Assembly: GCF_017084525.1 (NCBI RefSeq)
Contig: NZ_CP070950.1
Span: 3,162,001 to 3,226,000 of the forward strand
Direction of reading: 5' to 3'
Length of the DNA: 64,000 nt
From: Conexibacter sp. SYSU D00693
GTDB lineage: Bacteria; Actinomycetota; Thermoleophilia; Solirubrobacterales; Solirubrobacteraceae
The notes under the pieces are model-generated. The model was not told the DNA's origin, made no database searches, and worked only from the letters and a program-made list of their open reading frames with translations. A program made the position numbers and the translations under genes. Positions 35,601 to 43,173 of the stretch are shown piece after piece. How positions within the stretch are numbered: the stretch's first letter is position 1; every line of letters starts with the position of its first letter.

Positions 35601-36752
35601 TTGTCCCTCGAGCAGCAAGCTCGACGCAACGTGCTGACGCGCATCCGGCCGCTCGAGGCTGCAGGGTCGCTCGCCGAGGACCTCGACGATGCCGCGAAGC
35701 TGGCGCTCTTCATCAAAGGCCGGCGCATGGGCCTGGACCCGAGGCAGGCCGGCAAGCATGCCCTGCTGGGCATGATCAACTACGCCGACCTCTCAGAGGT
35801 CGAGCGGCGGGTGTTCAAGCGGCTCATGCCGTACTACGTCTTCACGTCACGCAACGTGCCGATGCAGGTGAAGCGGATCGCCGCGCGACCCGGCAAGCTC
35901 GCGAACTTCGAGAAGTTCCGGCAGGCGCTAGCGGAGCACGCGGGGCTCGGACCGGACTGGTTGGCGGACCTGACCGACTCCGATCAGGAGCGCATGCCCG
36001 TTCCGGTGCCTGGCTGGAAGCCCGGCGGCTTTCAGGCCTACCGGTACCTGCGCCTTCCGTCCGAGGACCTGAGCCGGCTCACGCCGCTGCTCGGGGGAGA
36101 TGTGGTGCGGGTGCTCAAGCGGTACGCCGCCGACCTGACGCCCGCTATCAAGCTCCCGATCGAGCTCAGCCTCAACCAGCGCTTCGACTTCGACCGGGAC
36201 ATCCAGAACCCGACCGGCCGCCAGGACGAGGCGGGTGCCCTCCTGCGCAACGTCATGCGCCTCGCGGGTGGCGGCGAGAAGGACCAGGTCGACCCGCGCA
36301 CGGGCAAGCGCTACGCCGGCGTCGACGCCCGAGTCGTGCACCTGCTCCGCACGCTCGGCGGGTCCTACGGCGCCCTCGTCCTGTCGGCCGGCACCGAGAC
36401 CAAGGACCGAGGCGGCCAGACCTTCGGCATGCGTCTCCTCAACCAGGCCACGGGCCAGGGCGGCAACGCCCCTGACCCGCTGGATACGCAGGTGAGCCGG
36501 CTCTACGACGCCAAGGACAAGGCGGAGCGCGCGGCAGCGCGACTCCGCAACGAGGGCCGCCAGGACACCGCCGACTACATCCGCGTCCAGGACCGTCTCG
36601 ACGACATCGGTCGCGGACTGACGAAGCTGCGCGCGGCTCTCGGCTACCCGGACGACCGCCGGCAGGTGGGCGAGGTGCGCAGGCGCGAGCTGCTCACAGT
36701 GCGTGAGGGCCCGGAGGTACGGGCGTTCAAGGCCAAGTACGGACTCGACTAG
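32610..36752 (+). CDS. Giant phage-like protein (internal virion/polyvalent type), 1380 residues
   Basis: Starts with TTG 32610 preceded by AGGTGA at good spacing. The N-terminal 250 residues are charged and helical; segments near 270-330 are Gly/Ala-rich (GTVGGIRAAVRG, GAAGLALDLTLDPLN). Near residues 890-915 it reads GWKIASTIARPGYFINTAVG, and near 1070-1090 RLMPYYVFTSRNVPMQVKR. Paired motifs of this kind (RPGYxxxNxxGN; PFYxFTRxNxPxQ) recur in very large tailed-phage proteins thought to be internal-virion or polyvalent ejection proteins. No catalytic motif was recognised. It lies alone, with no other structural genes, between the recombinase and small membrane-protein genes. The role is unknown. 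Confidence 0.6.
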   Translation: MRPAETNAKPAQKKKAKPGRLSPEEARRLARAVVKAGGGEIEVKAPQRNARDFDDPKRQPGLVKSPAYRKDVRAEYDARSPEERRHIARDAEREEGAAAREIDRYSSEKRRGVRLQKAALASLDGTDPLTDEERKGLRILQRKELRGALSIASSIDSLEAPDRGPNLDLVKKIIDRIGTGNVPTGRDTGVSNSEALAKGASAARNVLQFANRGSRAAALPVDQLAAGMKVAGRADAHLTPSQDAAAKGAIEGTSKLLEQLTRPLSGTVGGIRAAVRGDNVLEGAVAGAKENDQSFGDLLTDLGVSPDLAGAAGLALDLTLDPLNRVSLSVKPAAEQKALSAQAKEARRQARVIAQARKRGEFTDEELQDLRRFAEQAIRNEGEKAARSVKPGRALQAGVHVPARGIKSVNVPGTRAVGERVGKLARRVVQTDRGNQVARISPKTAPKGMVRAESDALRDMEAESRAVLTRVSDRFNRLARLVARETGRDVDRYRRVIHAIEGGTVDQLPEQLGRTARELTKAFDEAADVAADYGIRLQLRDLAVPSRDLKDLLGRARAAVDKTVRSAGRQRSEAAAELRGLDAARPASQVPQTRPVVRANERLDEVLARADGEGVLSDDSDVFWERYGKELELIERQLAVGLGSSRLTPRRSRVVSRLEDAEQRGAAVNAQRAELTAGPPTTATEERHLLETIAKVGAVTRRNELREDAERLLARVDASPPPVGYVPRQYERHLEDPASSPAGPSGPSQAFGHAEQRLDRRRLEDIEREFAERGKQLPFSVDLPQLVGAYGVKLARRLASAHLFRGVQARFGAAPTHDILEAGGVDLWRVSHGRYSRMSDDDVAAVRRAVASGDVPDDVIAFPTAVSRELEVRLRHHDGNPLMADYDRLLRGWKIASTIARPGYFINTAVGNAWQAYLLDASPADFGRGWKALTALVADERRATRLNGTPLSRFLDRVMPNATVKVLGVPTPVRDLIEEAQAVGLVRAGSRISDPSELSLEQQARRNVLTRIRPLEAAGSLAEDLDDAAKLALFIKGRRMGLDPRQAGKHALLGMINYADLSEVERRVFKRLMPYYVFTSRNVPMQVKRIAARPGKLANFEKFRQALAEHAGLGPDWLADLTDSDQERMPVPVPGWKPGGFQAYRYLRLPSEDLSRLTPLLGGDVVRVLKRYAADLTPAIKLPIELSLNQRFDFDRDIQNPTGRQDEAGALLRNVMRLAGGGEKDQVDPRTGKRYAGVDARVVHLLRTLGGSYGALVLSAGTETKDRGGQTFGMRLLNQATGQGGNAPDPLDTQVSRLYDAKDKAERAAARLRNEGRQDTADYIRVQDRLDDIGRGLTKLRAALGYPDDRRQVGEVRRRELLTVREGPEVRAFKAKYGLD

Positions 36753-36782
36753 TCACTCCCCGTCGGACATCCTGCCCCTGAC

Positions 36783-37709
36783 GTGTCGCAGCGACCGCCC
36801 GGGGAACCGTGCCCGCCATACGGCGGACGTTGGTGGATCTGGGTTGGCCGCTGGGCACGGAGCGAGTTCGGCGAGGCGTGGCGAGTGTCTCAAGGCAGTC
36901 AGGAACGTGTTCGAGGGACCCATCGGCTTCTGCTGACCGCTGGCTTGGTGGCCCTTTGCCTGGCCGCCGTCGCGGGAGCGCTGGCGGTTCACCACAACCA
37001 GAGCCGGAGCAGCAACCTCCTCGCCGAGGCGACCGGCGGGCTCGCAAGCATCGGTGTGGCTCTGCTGCTCATCGATTGGCTCACTCGCCGCGAGCGTCAG
37101 CTTCGCTACGCCGACCTGACCTGGGTCGTCGTCGAATCCGCCGTCAACACGATTGAGGACGTAGAGGGCGCGCTGCGGTACTTCGCTCGCTCAGTCCAGT
37201 CCCAATCGAGCGTCATGATCGAGCTACGGACCGGCGAGATCCAAGGTGAAGAGCCAGACGATCACGAGGCGATGTTTTGGCGGCAGCGGACGCCGAAGTT
37301 GGAGGAGTCGAGGCGACGACACATCGCCGAGGACATCGAGCTGTGCAAGCGCAACGGCCAAGCACGCGCGGCCCCCTCGGAATATGGGTGGAAGGTCGTG
37401 CCGGGGATCGCCCGCGATCTCGAACACCTAGGGGTTCTCGGGGATCGGCTCGCTGGTCCTGCGCAGGATTCGGACGACGTCCTGCTGCTGCTCCATGCCT
37501 TGTGGCGACTCAGCGATCAGCGACACCGCGTACTCCACGCAAAGGCGCTCTACGAGGACGGCGTGATCAATCCCATCTGGGGCGCGATGGCCGAACTCGG
37601 CGTGAAACTGCGGAGGGCGTACGAAGCAGGAGTTGTGGCGTCCGCAACGGCGCAGCGGTGGACTGGACGAGCGGGAGACGACCCCCCGCCACTGGAACGC
37701 TTGGGTTAG
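36783..37709 (+). CDS. Two-helix membrane protein with cytoplasmic domain, unknown function
   Basis: Up to 308 residues from GTG 36783; a later GTG near 36884 would start just before the first helix and may be the true start, because no ribosome site precedes 36783. Two hydrophobic helices (LLLTAGLVALCLAAVAGALAV and GGLASIGVALLLIDWL) are followed by about 200 soluble, mostly helical residues with a conserved-looking WRQRTPKLEESRRRHIAEDIEL. It is followed 26 bases later by a tiny two-helix protein, possibly its partner. I do not recognise a family. The layout resembles sensor or effector proteins of mobile-element cargo, which is inference. Confidence 0.5.
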   Translation: MSQRPPGEPCPPYGGRWWIWVGRWARSEFGEAWRVSQGSQERVRGTHRLLLTAGLVALCLAAVAGALAVHHNQSRSSNLLAEATGGLASIGVALLLIDWLTRRERQLRYADLTWVVVESAVNTIEDVEGALRYFARSVQSQSSVMIELRTGEIQGEEPDDHEAMFWRQRTPKLEESRRRHIAEDIELCKRNGQARAAPSEYGWKVVPGIARDLEHLGVLGDRLAGPAQDSDDVLLLLHALWRLSDQRHRVLHAKALYEDGVINPIWGAMAELGVKLRRAYEAGVVASATAQRWTGRAGDDPPPLERLG

Positions 37710-37735
37710 CGCAGAAGTTGGTGGACAATCGACCT

Positions 37736-37939
37736 GTGAAGGGCATCGTCGTCTGGCTGATCGTGCTGGTCGGATTGCTCCTTGGGGGCGGTGATCCGAT
37801 CCAAACCAGCGACGACGCGTTGCTGGCCGCGGCGGCAACATGGTTCGGCCTCGGCTGTGGCTGGTTCTTGGCGGAGCTCCGCCGGGAAGGCGCTGATCGC
37901 GAGACGGATGACCGTTCGTCGCGGCGCCCCGCCGTTTGA
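37736..37939 (+). CDS. Small two-helix membrane protein
   Basis: 67 residues from GTG 37736 (ggtgga about 11 bases upstream); GTG 37721 would add five. Two hydrophobic helices, GIVVWLIVLVGLLLGG and LLAAAATWFGLGCGWFLAEL, end in a charged tail. It closely follows the larger membrane protein gene, suggesting co-expression. No homologue recognised. Confidence 0.45.
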   Translation: MKGIVVWLIVLVGLLLGGGDPIQTSDDALLAAAATWFGLGCGWFLAELRREGADRETDDRSSRRPAV

Positions 37940-37977
37940 CGCTGAGCGTCGACGCGCCAAGGTCGGCGCCATTTGAG

Positions 37978-38044
37978 TAGTCACGACCGGTCACTAGCTC
38001 GCTCCGGTTGACCTAGCTCTGGTTCCGCGGTCGGGTCGTGACTA
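37978..38044. promoter_or_regulatory. Inverted repeat upstream of the HTH gene
   Basis: TAGTCACGACC (37978-37988) and GGTCGTGACTA (38034-38044), exact 11-base arms 45 bases apart. It lies 77 bases before the HTH start. A possible paired operator with looping. Confidence 0.45.
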
Positions 38045-38120
38045 GTCAAACGATTCACGGCCGCTGGCGGGTGACTCCGGACCGGCTCGAGTCGTGCCCT
38101 CCCAGGCCGACACTGGTCGC

Positions 38121-38573
38121 ATGGACAAGCGATCAGGCAGCACCAACCCCGAGCCGCGAGAGCCCTGGCTGGACAAGCGCCAAGCAGCTGCGCACCTGGG
38201 TGTTACGACCCGCACGATCGAGAATTGGCAGAAGCACGACGGCCTTCCCCACGCTAAGAGCCCAGCCGGAAGTCAGTGCTTCTACCGACGCACGGAGCTC
38301 GACGCATGGCTCCGGCAAGCGCACCACACCGACGCGCGGGAGCTGTGCCCCGTCTCAGACGAGCTGCTCGACGAGGCCGACCATCGCGCCGCCACCCAGC
38401 GGCTCATCGCCAACGCGCTCCACGCTCCGGCCGCCCGACTCCGAGAACTCGCCGACCTCTTCGACGAGGCGTGTCACGCGCTCAACGAGGACGCACTCGG
38501 AGCCCTCAGCGGGGCGAACGAGGTGGCACGAGAGGTACGCGCGCTCTTGGACGTCCTGGACCTCGGGGAGTAA
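38121..38573 (+). CDS. Helix-turn-helix (HTH_17/excisionase-like) protein
   Basis: A 150-residue product. Residues 16-65 form a MerR-like/HTH_17 winged helix: WLDKRQAAAHLGVTTRTIENWQ, then a wing ending YRRTELDAWLRQ. The C-terminal 85 residues are helical (DEADHRAATQRLIANAL, LFDEACHALNEDALG) and could oligomerise. ATG 38121 fits the domain; GTG 38094 is possible. An inverted repeat upstream may be its operator, and a hairpin terminator follows. The role is a regulator or directionality factor of the element. Confidence 0.7.
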   Translation: MDKRSGSTNPEPREPWLDKRQAAAHLGVTTRTIENWQKHDGLPHAKSPAGSQCFYRRTELDAWLRQAHHTDARELCPVSDELLDEADHRAATQRLIANALHAPAARLRELADLFDEACHALNEDALGALSGANEVAREVRALLDVLDLGE

Positions 38574-38588
38574 GGACCACCGGCGAAC

Positions 38589-38615
38589 GCCGAAGCGCCC
38601 GGCCGGCGCTTCGGC
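38589..38615 (+). terminator. Hairpin after the HTH gene
   Basis: 11-bp perfect stem GCCGAAGCGCC / GGCGCTTCGGC with a five-base loop, followed by tgttc. It starts 15 bases after the stop. Confidence 0.65.
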
Positions 38616-38669
38616 TGTTCTACGCTCGCGCGACCGTGCCTCGGGGGGCACCGAACTCAAGGGGGAGCG

Positions 38670-39368
38670 ATGCAACTCAGCAGGACCGCACTCGCCGGCG
38701 TTGTCGCAGGCGTTGCCATGGCAGTCACCGCCACGGCGTGGGGTGTCGCCGCGATCCAAGCGCCAGACGGAACGATCACCGCTTGCGTCGACCAGCAGGG
38801 ACGCCCACGCCTGCTCGACTCAGCATCAGTGCACCCGGGCGACCGCACCTGCACCCGCAAGGAGAAGCAGGTCAAGTGGAACGTCACAGGACCGGCTGGT
38901 GCCCCGGGCCCGCCCGGGCCACCAGGAGCGCCTGGCGCACCCGGACAGCCAGGCGCCTCGGGATCCTCGGTCGTTGCACGCGGCACCGGCACCCGATTCG
39001 AGTGGAACCTCCCACAGGACAACAACAAGACCTACAACCTCGCCAACGGCGCCTTCACCCAGCAGGCCGGCGAGACGGACTACATCGCCGGCAACTACAT
39101 GAAGGTCTCAAGCGAGAACGTGAGCTGCGGTATCGGCTACCCCATCGTCTTCATCCAGCAAGGCGACGACGAGGCCGTCCGAGCCAACGTTGCCGGGGGC
39201 ATCGGAGCACCCGACCAAGAGATCACGACGCCAACGTGGAACCCGTTCCTCGCCGAGGTCACGACCGCAACACAGCGAAGCCTCAGGATCGGCGTTCAGG
39301 GCTTCCAGGGGTGTACCGGCAAGGTGATCGTGGAGAACGCCAAGGTCGTGATCGCCGGCATCCGCTGA
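38670..39368 (+). CDS. Secreted protein with collagen-like GXY repeats
   Basis: A 232-residue product. The N-terminal TALAGVVAGVAMAVTATAWG is a signal/anchor segment. A small Cys-pair region follows (TACVDQQGRPRLL ... RTCTRKEKQVKW), a layout common in exported proteins of Thermoleophilia. About eight GXY triplets (GPAGAPGPPGPPGAPGAPG) come next. A C-terminal beta domain contains NVSCGIGYPIVFIQ and FQGCTGKVIVENAKV, with two Cys that may pair. The GXY stretch is too short for a stable long triple helix but could trimerise. GGGGGAGCG before ATG 38670 may be a ribosome site. It is cargo of the element; a cell-surface role is inferred. Confidence 0.75.
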   Translation: MQLSRTALAGVVAGVAMAVTATAWGVAAIQAPDGTITACVDQQGRPRLLDSASVHPGDRTCTRKEKQVKWNVTGPAGAPGPPGPPGAPGAPGQPGASGSSVVARGTGTRFEWNLPQDNNKTYNLANGAFTQQAGETDYIAGNYMKVSSENVSCGIGYPIVFIQQGDDEAVRANVAGGIGAPDQEITTPTWNPFLAEVTTATQRSLRIGVQGFQGCTGKVIVENAKVVIAGIR

Positions 39369-39427
39369 CCACCCGTAAAGCGCGTCCACCGGCGCGGCGG
39401 GAGGCGGGCCCGTGCGCGCGAGTAACA

Positions 39428-39760
39428 ATGTCGTCATGGATCCGGGGCGAGAGGAGAAAAGCTCTCGGCCCGATCGCATGGGCCCTCACCATCGAGTGCA
39501 TGCCTGCATCTCCCGTCCGTCGTCGGCCAGCTCACCCGGCCACGATCGCCCTGCACATGGCCGGCTCGTCGGTCACCGACGTCGCCGACGCCCTGCAGAT
39601 GCGCGTTGGCAGCGTCAGCTCTCAGCTCGCTGGCGTTCGTCGAAAGCATCCGAGGCTTCCTGAGGTCCTCGTCGAGCTGGTCGGCCCTGATCAGGCGGCC
39701 GAGGTCCTGCGTCTCATCCCGGAGCGCAGTCAGGCTGGAAAGGCGAACGCCCGCCAGTAG
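39428..39760 (+). CDS. Small helix-turn-helix protein
   Basis: About 110 residues from ATG 39428; ATG 39500 is an alternative giving 86. The core ATIALHMAGSSVTDVADALQMRVGSVSSQLAGVRRK is a sigma-4/LuxR-like helix-turn-helix. The N-terminal part is basic. The stop codon lies inside a strong hairpin terminator. The DNA target is unknown; it is probably a regulator of the element. Confidence 0.5.
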   Translation: MSSWIRGERRKALGPIAWALTIECMPASPVRRRPAHPATIALHMAGSSVTDVADALQMRVGSVSSQLAGVRRKHPRLPEVLVELVGPDQAAEVLRLIPERSQAGKANARQ

Positions 39761-39770
39761 GCGGGCGTTC
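39745..39770 (+). terminator. Hairpin overlapping the end of the small HTH gene
   Basis: 11-bp perfect stem GAACGCCCGCC / GGCGGGCGTTC with an AGTA loop. The TAG stop codon lies in the loop and first base of the 3' arm. Confidence 0.65.
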
Positions 39771-39795
39771 TGCGGACAGCGAGCGCCTCCACATC

Positions 39796-40464
39796 ATGGC
39801 CTCGAACGCGGAAGAGCCAGAGGGCAGGCTGGGCCGGGCCGCCTACGGAAGTACGGACCTGATCGTCGGCGGCGTCTCGCTGGACGAGGGCGTCCGGCAG
39901 CTCTGCTGGTTGGCCGAGACCGTTTCCGACGACGAGCAGCGGTGGCTCTTCGCCTGCACGCTAGACCTCGATGAGCAGGCGCTTTGGGTCGCGATACCCA
40001 CTTACCCAGACCCTGCGACAGAGGCGGTCAGTCGCCGCTGGCTCAGGACCCTCCCGACAGACTCCGCCCGGGTCTCGGTCTGCGGCGCGACCCATCCCGG
40101 GCGTGGCGAGTCGCCTGTCTTCACCGACGCGCCCCATGCAGTACTGCCTCTCTCCCTAGACGGGCGAGGACTGACCGCCGCGATGTGTTCCGCTGCACCT
40201 CCCGGTTTGGTCGTGCAGACCGACGACGACCTCTTCGACGCCTACTGGCACCTCGCCCAGGCGGCGCCCTTCGGCGACGTGGCTTGGGCTCGGAATGTTC
40301 TCGAGATCGTCCCTGACCAGGGCTGGCTCATGAACGTCGCCGGCGTCATGACGGAGCACGGCTACCGCGCCCAGCTGCGCGACCTCGACACAGAAGCGCC
40401 CCGGCTCTCGCTCGACAAGCTCATCGACGTCCTGGGCCCGGTGCTACATGGCGCTCACGCCTGA
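39796..40464 (+). CDS. Hypothetical protein of 222 residues
   Basis: A soluble acidic protein with even coding character but no family I recognise. Notable stretches are DEQRWLFACTLDLDEQALWVAIPTYP and FDAYWHLAQAAPFGDVAWARNVLEIVPDQGWLMN. There is no signal peptide or membrane helix. ATG 39796 follows the preceding terminator by 25 bases; no strong ribosome site is visible. It precedes the replication module and may be expressed with it. Confidence 0.55.
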   Translation: MASNAEEPEGRLGRAAYGSTDLIVGGVSLDEGVRQLCWLAETVSDDEQRWLFACTLDLDEQALWVAIPTYPDPATEAVSRRWLRTLPTDSARVSVCGATHPGRGESPVFTDAPHAVLPLSLDGRGLTAAMCSAAPPGLVVQTDDDLFDAYWHLAQAAPFGDVAWARNVLEIVPDQGWLMNVAGVMTEHGYRAQLRDLDTEAPRLSLDKLIDVLGPVLHGAHA

Positions 40465-40759
40465 CGCGCCGAGCGCGCCCCGTCCGTCCGCCCTCGCCGC
40501 CATCCTTGGATCGCCCGGTTCGCCTGGGCAGCTCAAGATCGTCAACAGCTCCGGCAAGGGCGTGGCTTCGGCCGCGCCCTTCGTCGTTCGGTGGCGATAC
40601 GTCCGAGGCGCGGTGCATCCTGACCGTGCAGGTACATCCACGCCTACCCGTATGGGTGGCGCATCAGGGCAGCCCCGTCGGCAGCCATCGAGCAATGACG
40701 ACTTGATCCGCCGCGACGTTCGGTCGCGGAAAGGAAGGAGCTGCCATGTTCCAGGCTGA
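40448..40759 (+). CDS. Doubtful small ORF between hypothetical gene and primase
   Basis: A 103-codon frame overlapping the previous gene by 17 bases and the primase by 14. The first half has ordinary composition; the second half is basic and unstructured. No domain and no good ribosome site. If it is not real, 40465-40745 is non-coding leader with an AAAGGAAGGAG ribosome site just before the primase. Confidence 0.2.
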   Translation: MALTPDAPSAPRPSALAAILGSPGSPGQLKIVNSSGKGVASAAPFVVRWRYVRGAVHPDRAGTSTPTRMGGASGQPRRQPSSNDDLIRRDVRSRKGRSCHVPG

Positions 40760-41780
40760 GGGGCTGAGCACCCCACTGTCTGTGGCTGAGCGGGCCGGCC
40801 TGGCCTGCTGTCACCTCGAGGCCCTGACCCGGCACGCGCCGGCCGAGCACGACGTGCTCGAGCTGCGCATCAAGTGGCCGAACTCTCCCGGCATGCGACA
40901 GCGGTTCGGCGCAACCGGAGCGGATGACCGGCAGGTCGGCCCCGAGATCCGGCGCCTTGCCGCCGAGGCCATCTCGGCAAGCGACCGCGGCGCCGAGGTC
41001 TACGTGAGCGCCGGCGCCCGACTGCGCAATGAAGGAGGGGCGGGCGTCGTGCCCGCCCTGGGCGTGTTGTGGGCGGATGCCGACGATCCCCAGTCGCGGG
41101 CCGCCGTCATCAGCTTCCCGTGCCGACCGTCGCTCGTGCTCGAGACGTCGCCGGGCCGGTGCCACGCCACCTGGCTTCTCCGAGAGCCGATCCCGTCAAC
41201 GCTGGCCGAGCGGCTGATGCGTCGCCTGGCCGCCGAGCTCGGCACCGACCCGAAGGCCACCGATCGAGCACGCATTCTGCGGCTGGCCGGAACCGTCAAC
41301 CGGAAGAGGTCGCCCTTCGTGGTGCGGCCCGTCGTGAACCGCTCCGAGGGCGTCCTGTTCAAGCGGTGGCGGGTGTACTCGGCGGCGGACATCGCCACCT
41401 GGCTCGGCGGCGTCCATGACCCCGACTCGCCGGCCGCCAATGTCGTGCCCATGACGGCGCGCACCACGGTCGGTACGGATGTGCTCAGGGACTTCCTCCG
41501 GTCGATCCCGGCCGCCGTCTACGTGCCGGCCCTCACGGGCCGCCCCGTCAACGGCGAGGGCTTCGTCGCCTGCCCATGGCATGGCAACGGGGCCGAGCGC
41601 ACACCGAGCCTCCACGTGCTCGGCCGACGCCCTGAGGCCTACTTCTGCCATGGCTGCGGGGAGGGCGGCGACATCTTCGACGCGGCGGCCAAGGTCTGGG
41701 CGCTTGATGTCCGGCGCGACTTCCCGGCCATCAAGGACCGGCTGCTGTCCATGGTTCGCGGCGAGGAGGTGGCGGCATGA
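40746..41780 (+). CDS. Primase: archaeo-eukaryotic-type core with CHC2 zinc finger
   Basis: A 344-residue product. Core motifs of the primase-polymerase fold are visible: VLWADADDPQ (motif I, DxD), SPGRCHATWLL (motif II, with the His), and RARILRLAGTVNRK near motif III. The C-terminus carries a DnaG-like zinc finger: C276-P-W-H279 and C301-H-G-C304, in AYFCHGCGEGGDIFD. It would synthesise primers for the element's replication. AAAGGAAGGAG lies close before ATG 40746, a strong ribosome site. It overlaps the RepA-like ATPase gene by four bases; the two belong to one replication operon. Confidence 0.82.
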   Translation: MFQAEGLSTPLSVAERAGLACCHLEALTRHAPAEHDVLELRIKWPNSPGMRQRFGATGADDRQVGPEIRRLAAEAISASDRGAEVYVSAGARLRNEGGAGVVPALGVLWADADDPQSRAAVISFPCRPSLVLETSPGRCHATWLLREPIPSTLAERLMRRLAAELGTDPKATDRARILRLAGTVNRKRSPFVVRPVVNRSEGVLFKRWRVYSAADIATWLGGVHDPDSPAANVVPMTARTTVGTDVLRDFLRSIPAAVYVPALTGRPVNGEGFVACPWHGNGAERTPSLHVLGRRPEAYFCHGCGEGGDIFDAAAKVWALDVRRDFPAIKDRLLSMVRGEEVAA

Positions 41781-42892
41781 GCGCCGAGCCGCTGCCTTCG
41801 ATGACGGCCTTCCAGGCGCAGCTTGCCGTCATCGAGGGGGGGATGGTGGTCCCTCCGGGAGAGACACACAACCACCACCCCCCTGTTCTGGGCGCTAGAG
41901 AGCAGGCCCGGCGATGCATCCGGTTCGTCGACATGGGCGTCGAGCTCGCCAAGCCGGAGGAAGCTCAGGTCTGGCGCGTCGACCGCTTCGCCCAGGACGG
42001 CGCGCTCACGACCCTCGCCGCCCGAGGCGGTGCCGGCAAGTCATGGCTCGGGATGGCGCTATGCCACGCCGTGACGACGGGCACGCCGGCCGCTGGCATC
42101 TCCACCACGCCTGGAGTCGCCGTCTACGTCGACGGCGAGATGGGCACCCGCATGATGACCCGGCGGTGGCGTGACTGTGGGCTTCCGCGGGACGCGTTCA
42201 AGTACGTCGACGCCATGGGGCTCGACCTCGGCGCCCAGGCGGGCGTTGACGCCCTCGCCGAGGCCCTCGCCCGGGTGCAGGCGCGCTTCATCGTGTTCGA
42301 CTCGCTTCGTCGCCTTGCCCCCGGCAAGAAGGAGAACGAGTCCGACGACATGGCCCCCCTCGTCGCCTCGTTGGCGAACGTGTGCCGCGAGCTCGACGCC
42401 GCCGGCCTGCTCCTCCACCACGCAGGACACGATGACACCCGGGCCGTGCGCGGCTCGTCCGCCATCGTCGACCAGTCCGACGCCGTCTTCACCGCCCGCC
42501 GCCTCGCTGACACGACGATCAGCCTCGAGTGCGATCCGCTGAAGGGCGGCAAGTTCCGCATGGACGAGGAGCCCCCAGCCCGGCTGCTGAAGATCGTGGC
42601 CCATGGGGGGAGGGTGGTGGTCGAGGGATCCCCCCTTGCGACCACCACCACCCCCCGCCAATCCGCGTCTGACCGGATGACCGAGCGCATCCAACAGGTC
42701 ATGCGCGAGGAGGCAACGCCGCTGCGAAAGACAGCGATCGCCGAGCTATGCGTGGTCAGCGCGGACACGCCGTCTTTCAGGGACGCGTTCAGGCAACTGC
42801 GGCGCCTCGACGTGGTGGTCGAAACCGAGCACGGCTTCGTCCTGGCTGGCACGCCGACGCAGGACTCCATGCTCGCCGAGGCTGCACGATGA
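41777..42892 (+). CDS. RepA-like hexameric helicase/ATPase (AAA_25)
   Basis: A 371-residue RecA-fold ATPase. Walker A is ARGGAGKSWLG with Lys88; Walker B is FIVFDSLRRL. The sensor stretch LLLHHAGHDDTRAVRGSSAIVDQSD is characteristic of RepA/DnaB-like plasmid helicases. The C-terminal 90 residues resemble a winged helix (LRKTAIAELCVVSADTPSFRDAFRQLRRL). The start overlaps the primase stop and the stop overlaps the excisionase-like start, both as ATGA. The likely role is unwinding at the element's origin, perhaps at the AAAGGANNN array brought near after circularisation. Confidence 0.85.
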   Translation: MSAEPLPSMTAFQAQLAVIEGGMVVPPGETHNHHPPVLGAREQARRCIRFVDMGVELAKPEEAQVWRVDRFAQDGALTTLAARGGAGKSWLGMALCHAVTTGTPAAGISTTPGVAVYVDGEMGTRMMTRRWRDCGLPRDAFKYVDAMGLDLGAQAGVDALAEALARVQARFIVFDSLRRLAPGKKENESDDMAPLVASLANVCRELDAAGLLLHHAGHDDTRAVRGSSAIVDQSDAVFTARRLADTTISLECDPLKGGKFRMDEEPPARLLKIVAHGGRVVVEGSPLATTTTPRQSASDRMTERIQQVMREEATPLRKTAIAELCVVSADTPSFRDAFRQLRRLDVVVETEHGFVLAGTPTQDSMLAEAAR

Positions 42893-43173
42893 CCCAGGCG
42901 AACGTCGACAGCGTGGCTGCCCTCGTCGCTGCCGTTCTCGAGATCCCTGGCGTCGCCGAGGCCGTCGAGCGAGTGGGTGCACGACCGCCCGCAGCGCTGT
43001 CAGAGCCGCTGCTGACCGTCGACGACGTTGCCCATCTGCTCGGCCTGCCTGCGAAGACGGTCCGGCAGTACGCCCGAGAGGGGCGCCTGCCGGCCGTCAA
43101 GATCGGAAGCGGGTGGCGATTCGCTCGCGCTGAGGTCCACCAGTACCTCCGCGCGGGGACACTGGCCGCCTAG
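42889..43173 (+). CDS. Excisionase-like helix-turn-helix protein
   Basis: A 94-residue product. The C-terminal half is a MerR-like/HTH_17 domain: LLTVDDVAHLLGLPAKTVRQYAREGRLPAVKIGSGWRF in outline, ending RAEVHQYL. This is the standard layout of Xis-type directionality factors next to tyrosine integrases. It is translationally coupled to the RepA-like gene (ATGA overlap) and convergent with the integrase (four-base stop overlap). The coupling would link excision with replication. The N-terminal 45 residues are helical. Confidence 0.8.
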   Translation: MTQANVDSVAALVAAVLEIPGVAEAVERVGARPPAALSEPLLTVDDVAHLLGLPAKTVRQYAREGRLPAVKIGSGWRFARAEVHQYLRAGTLAA

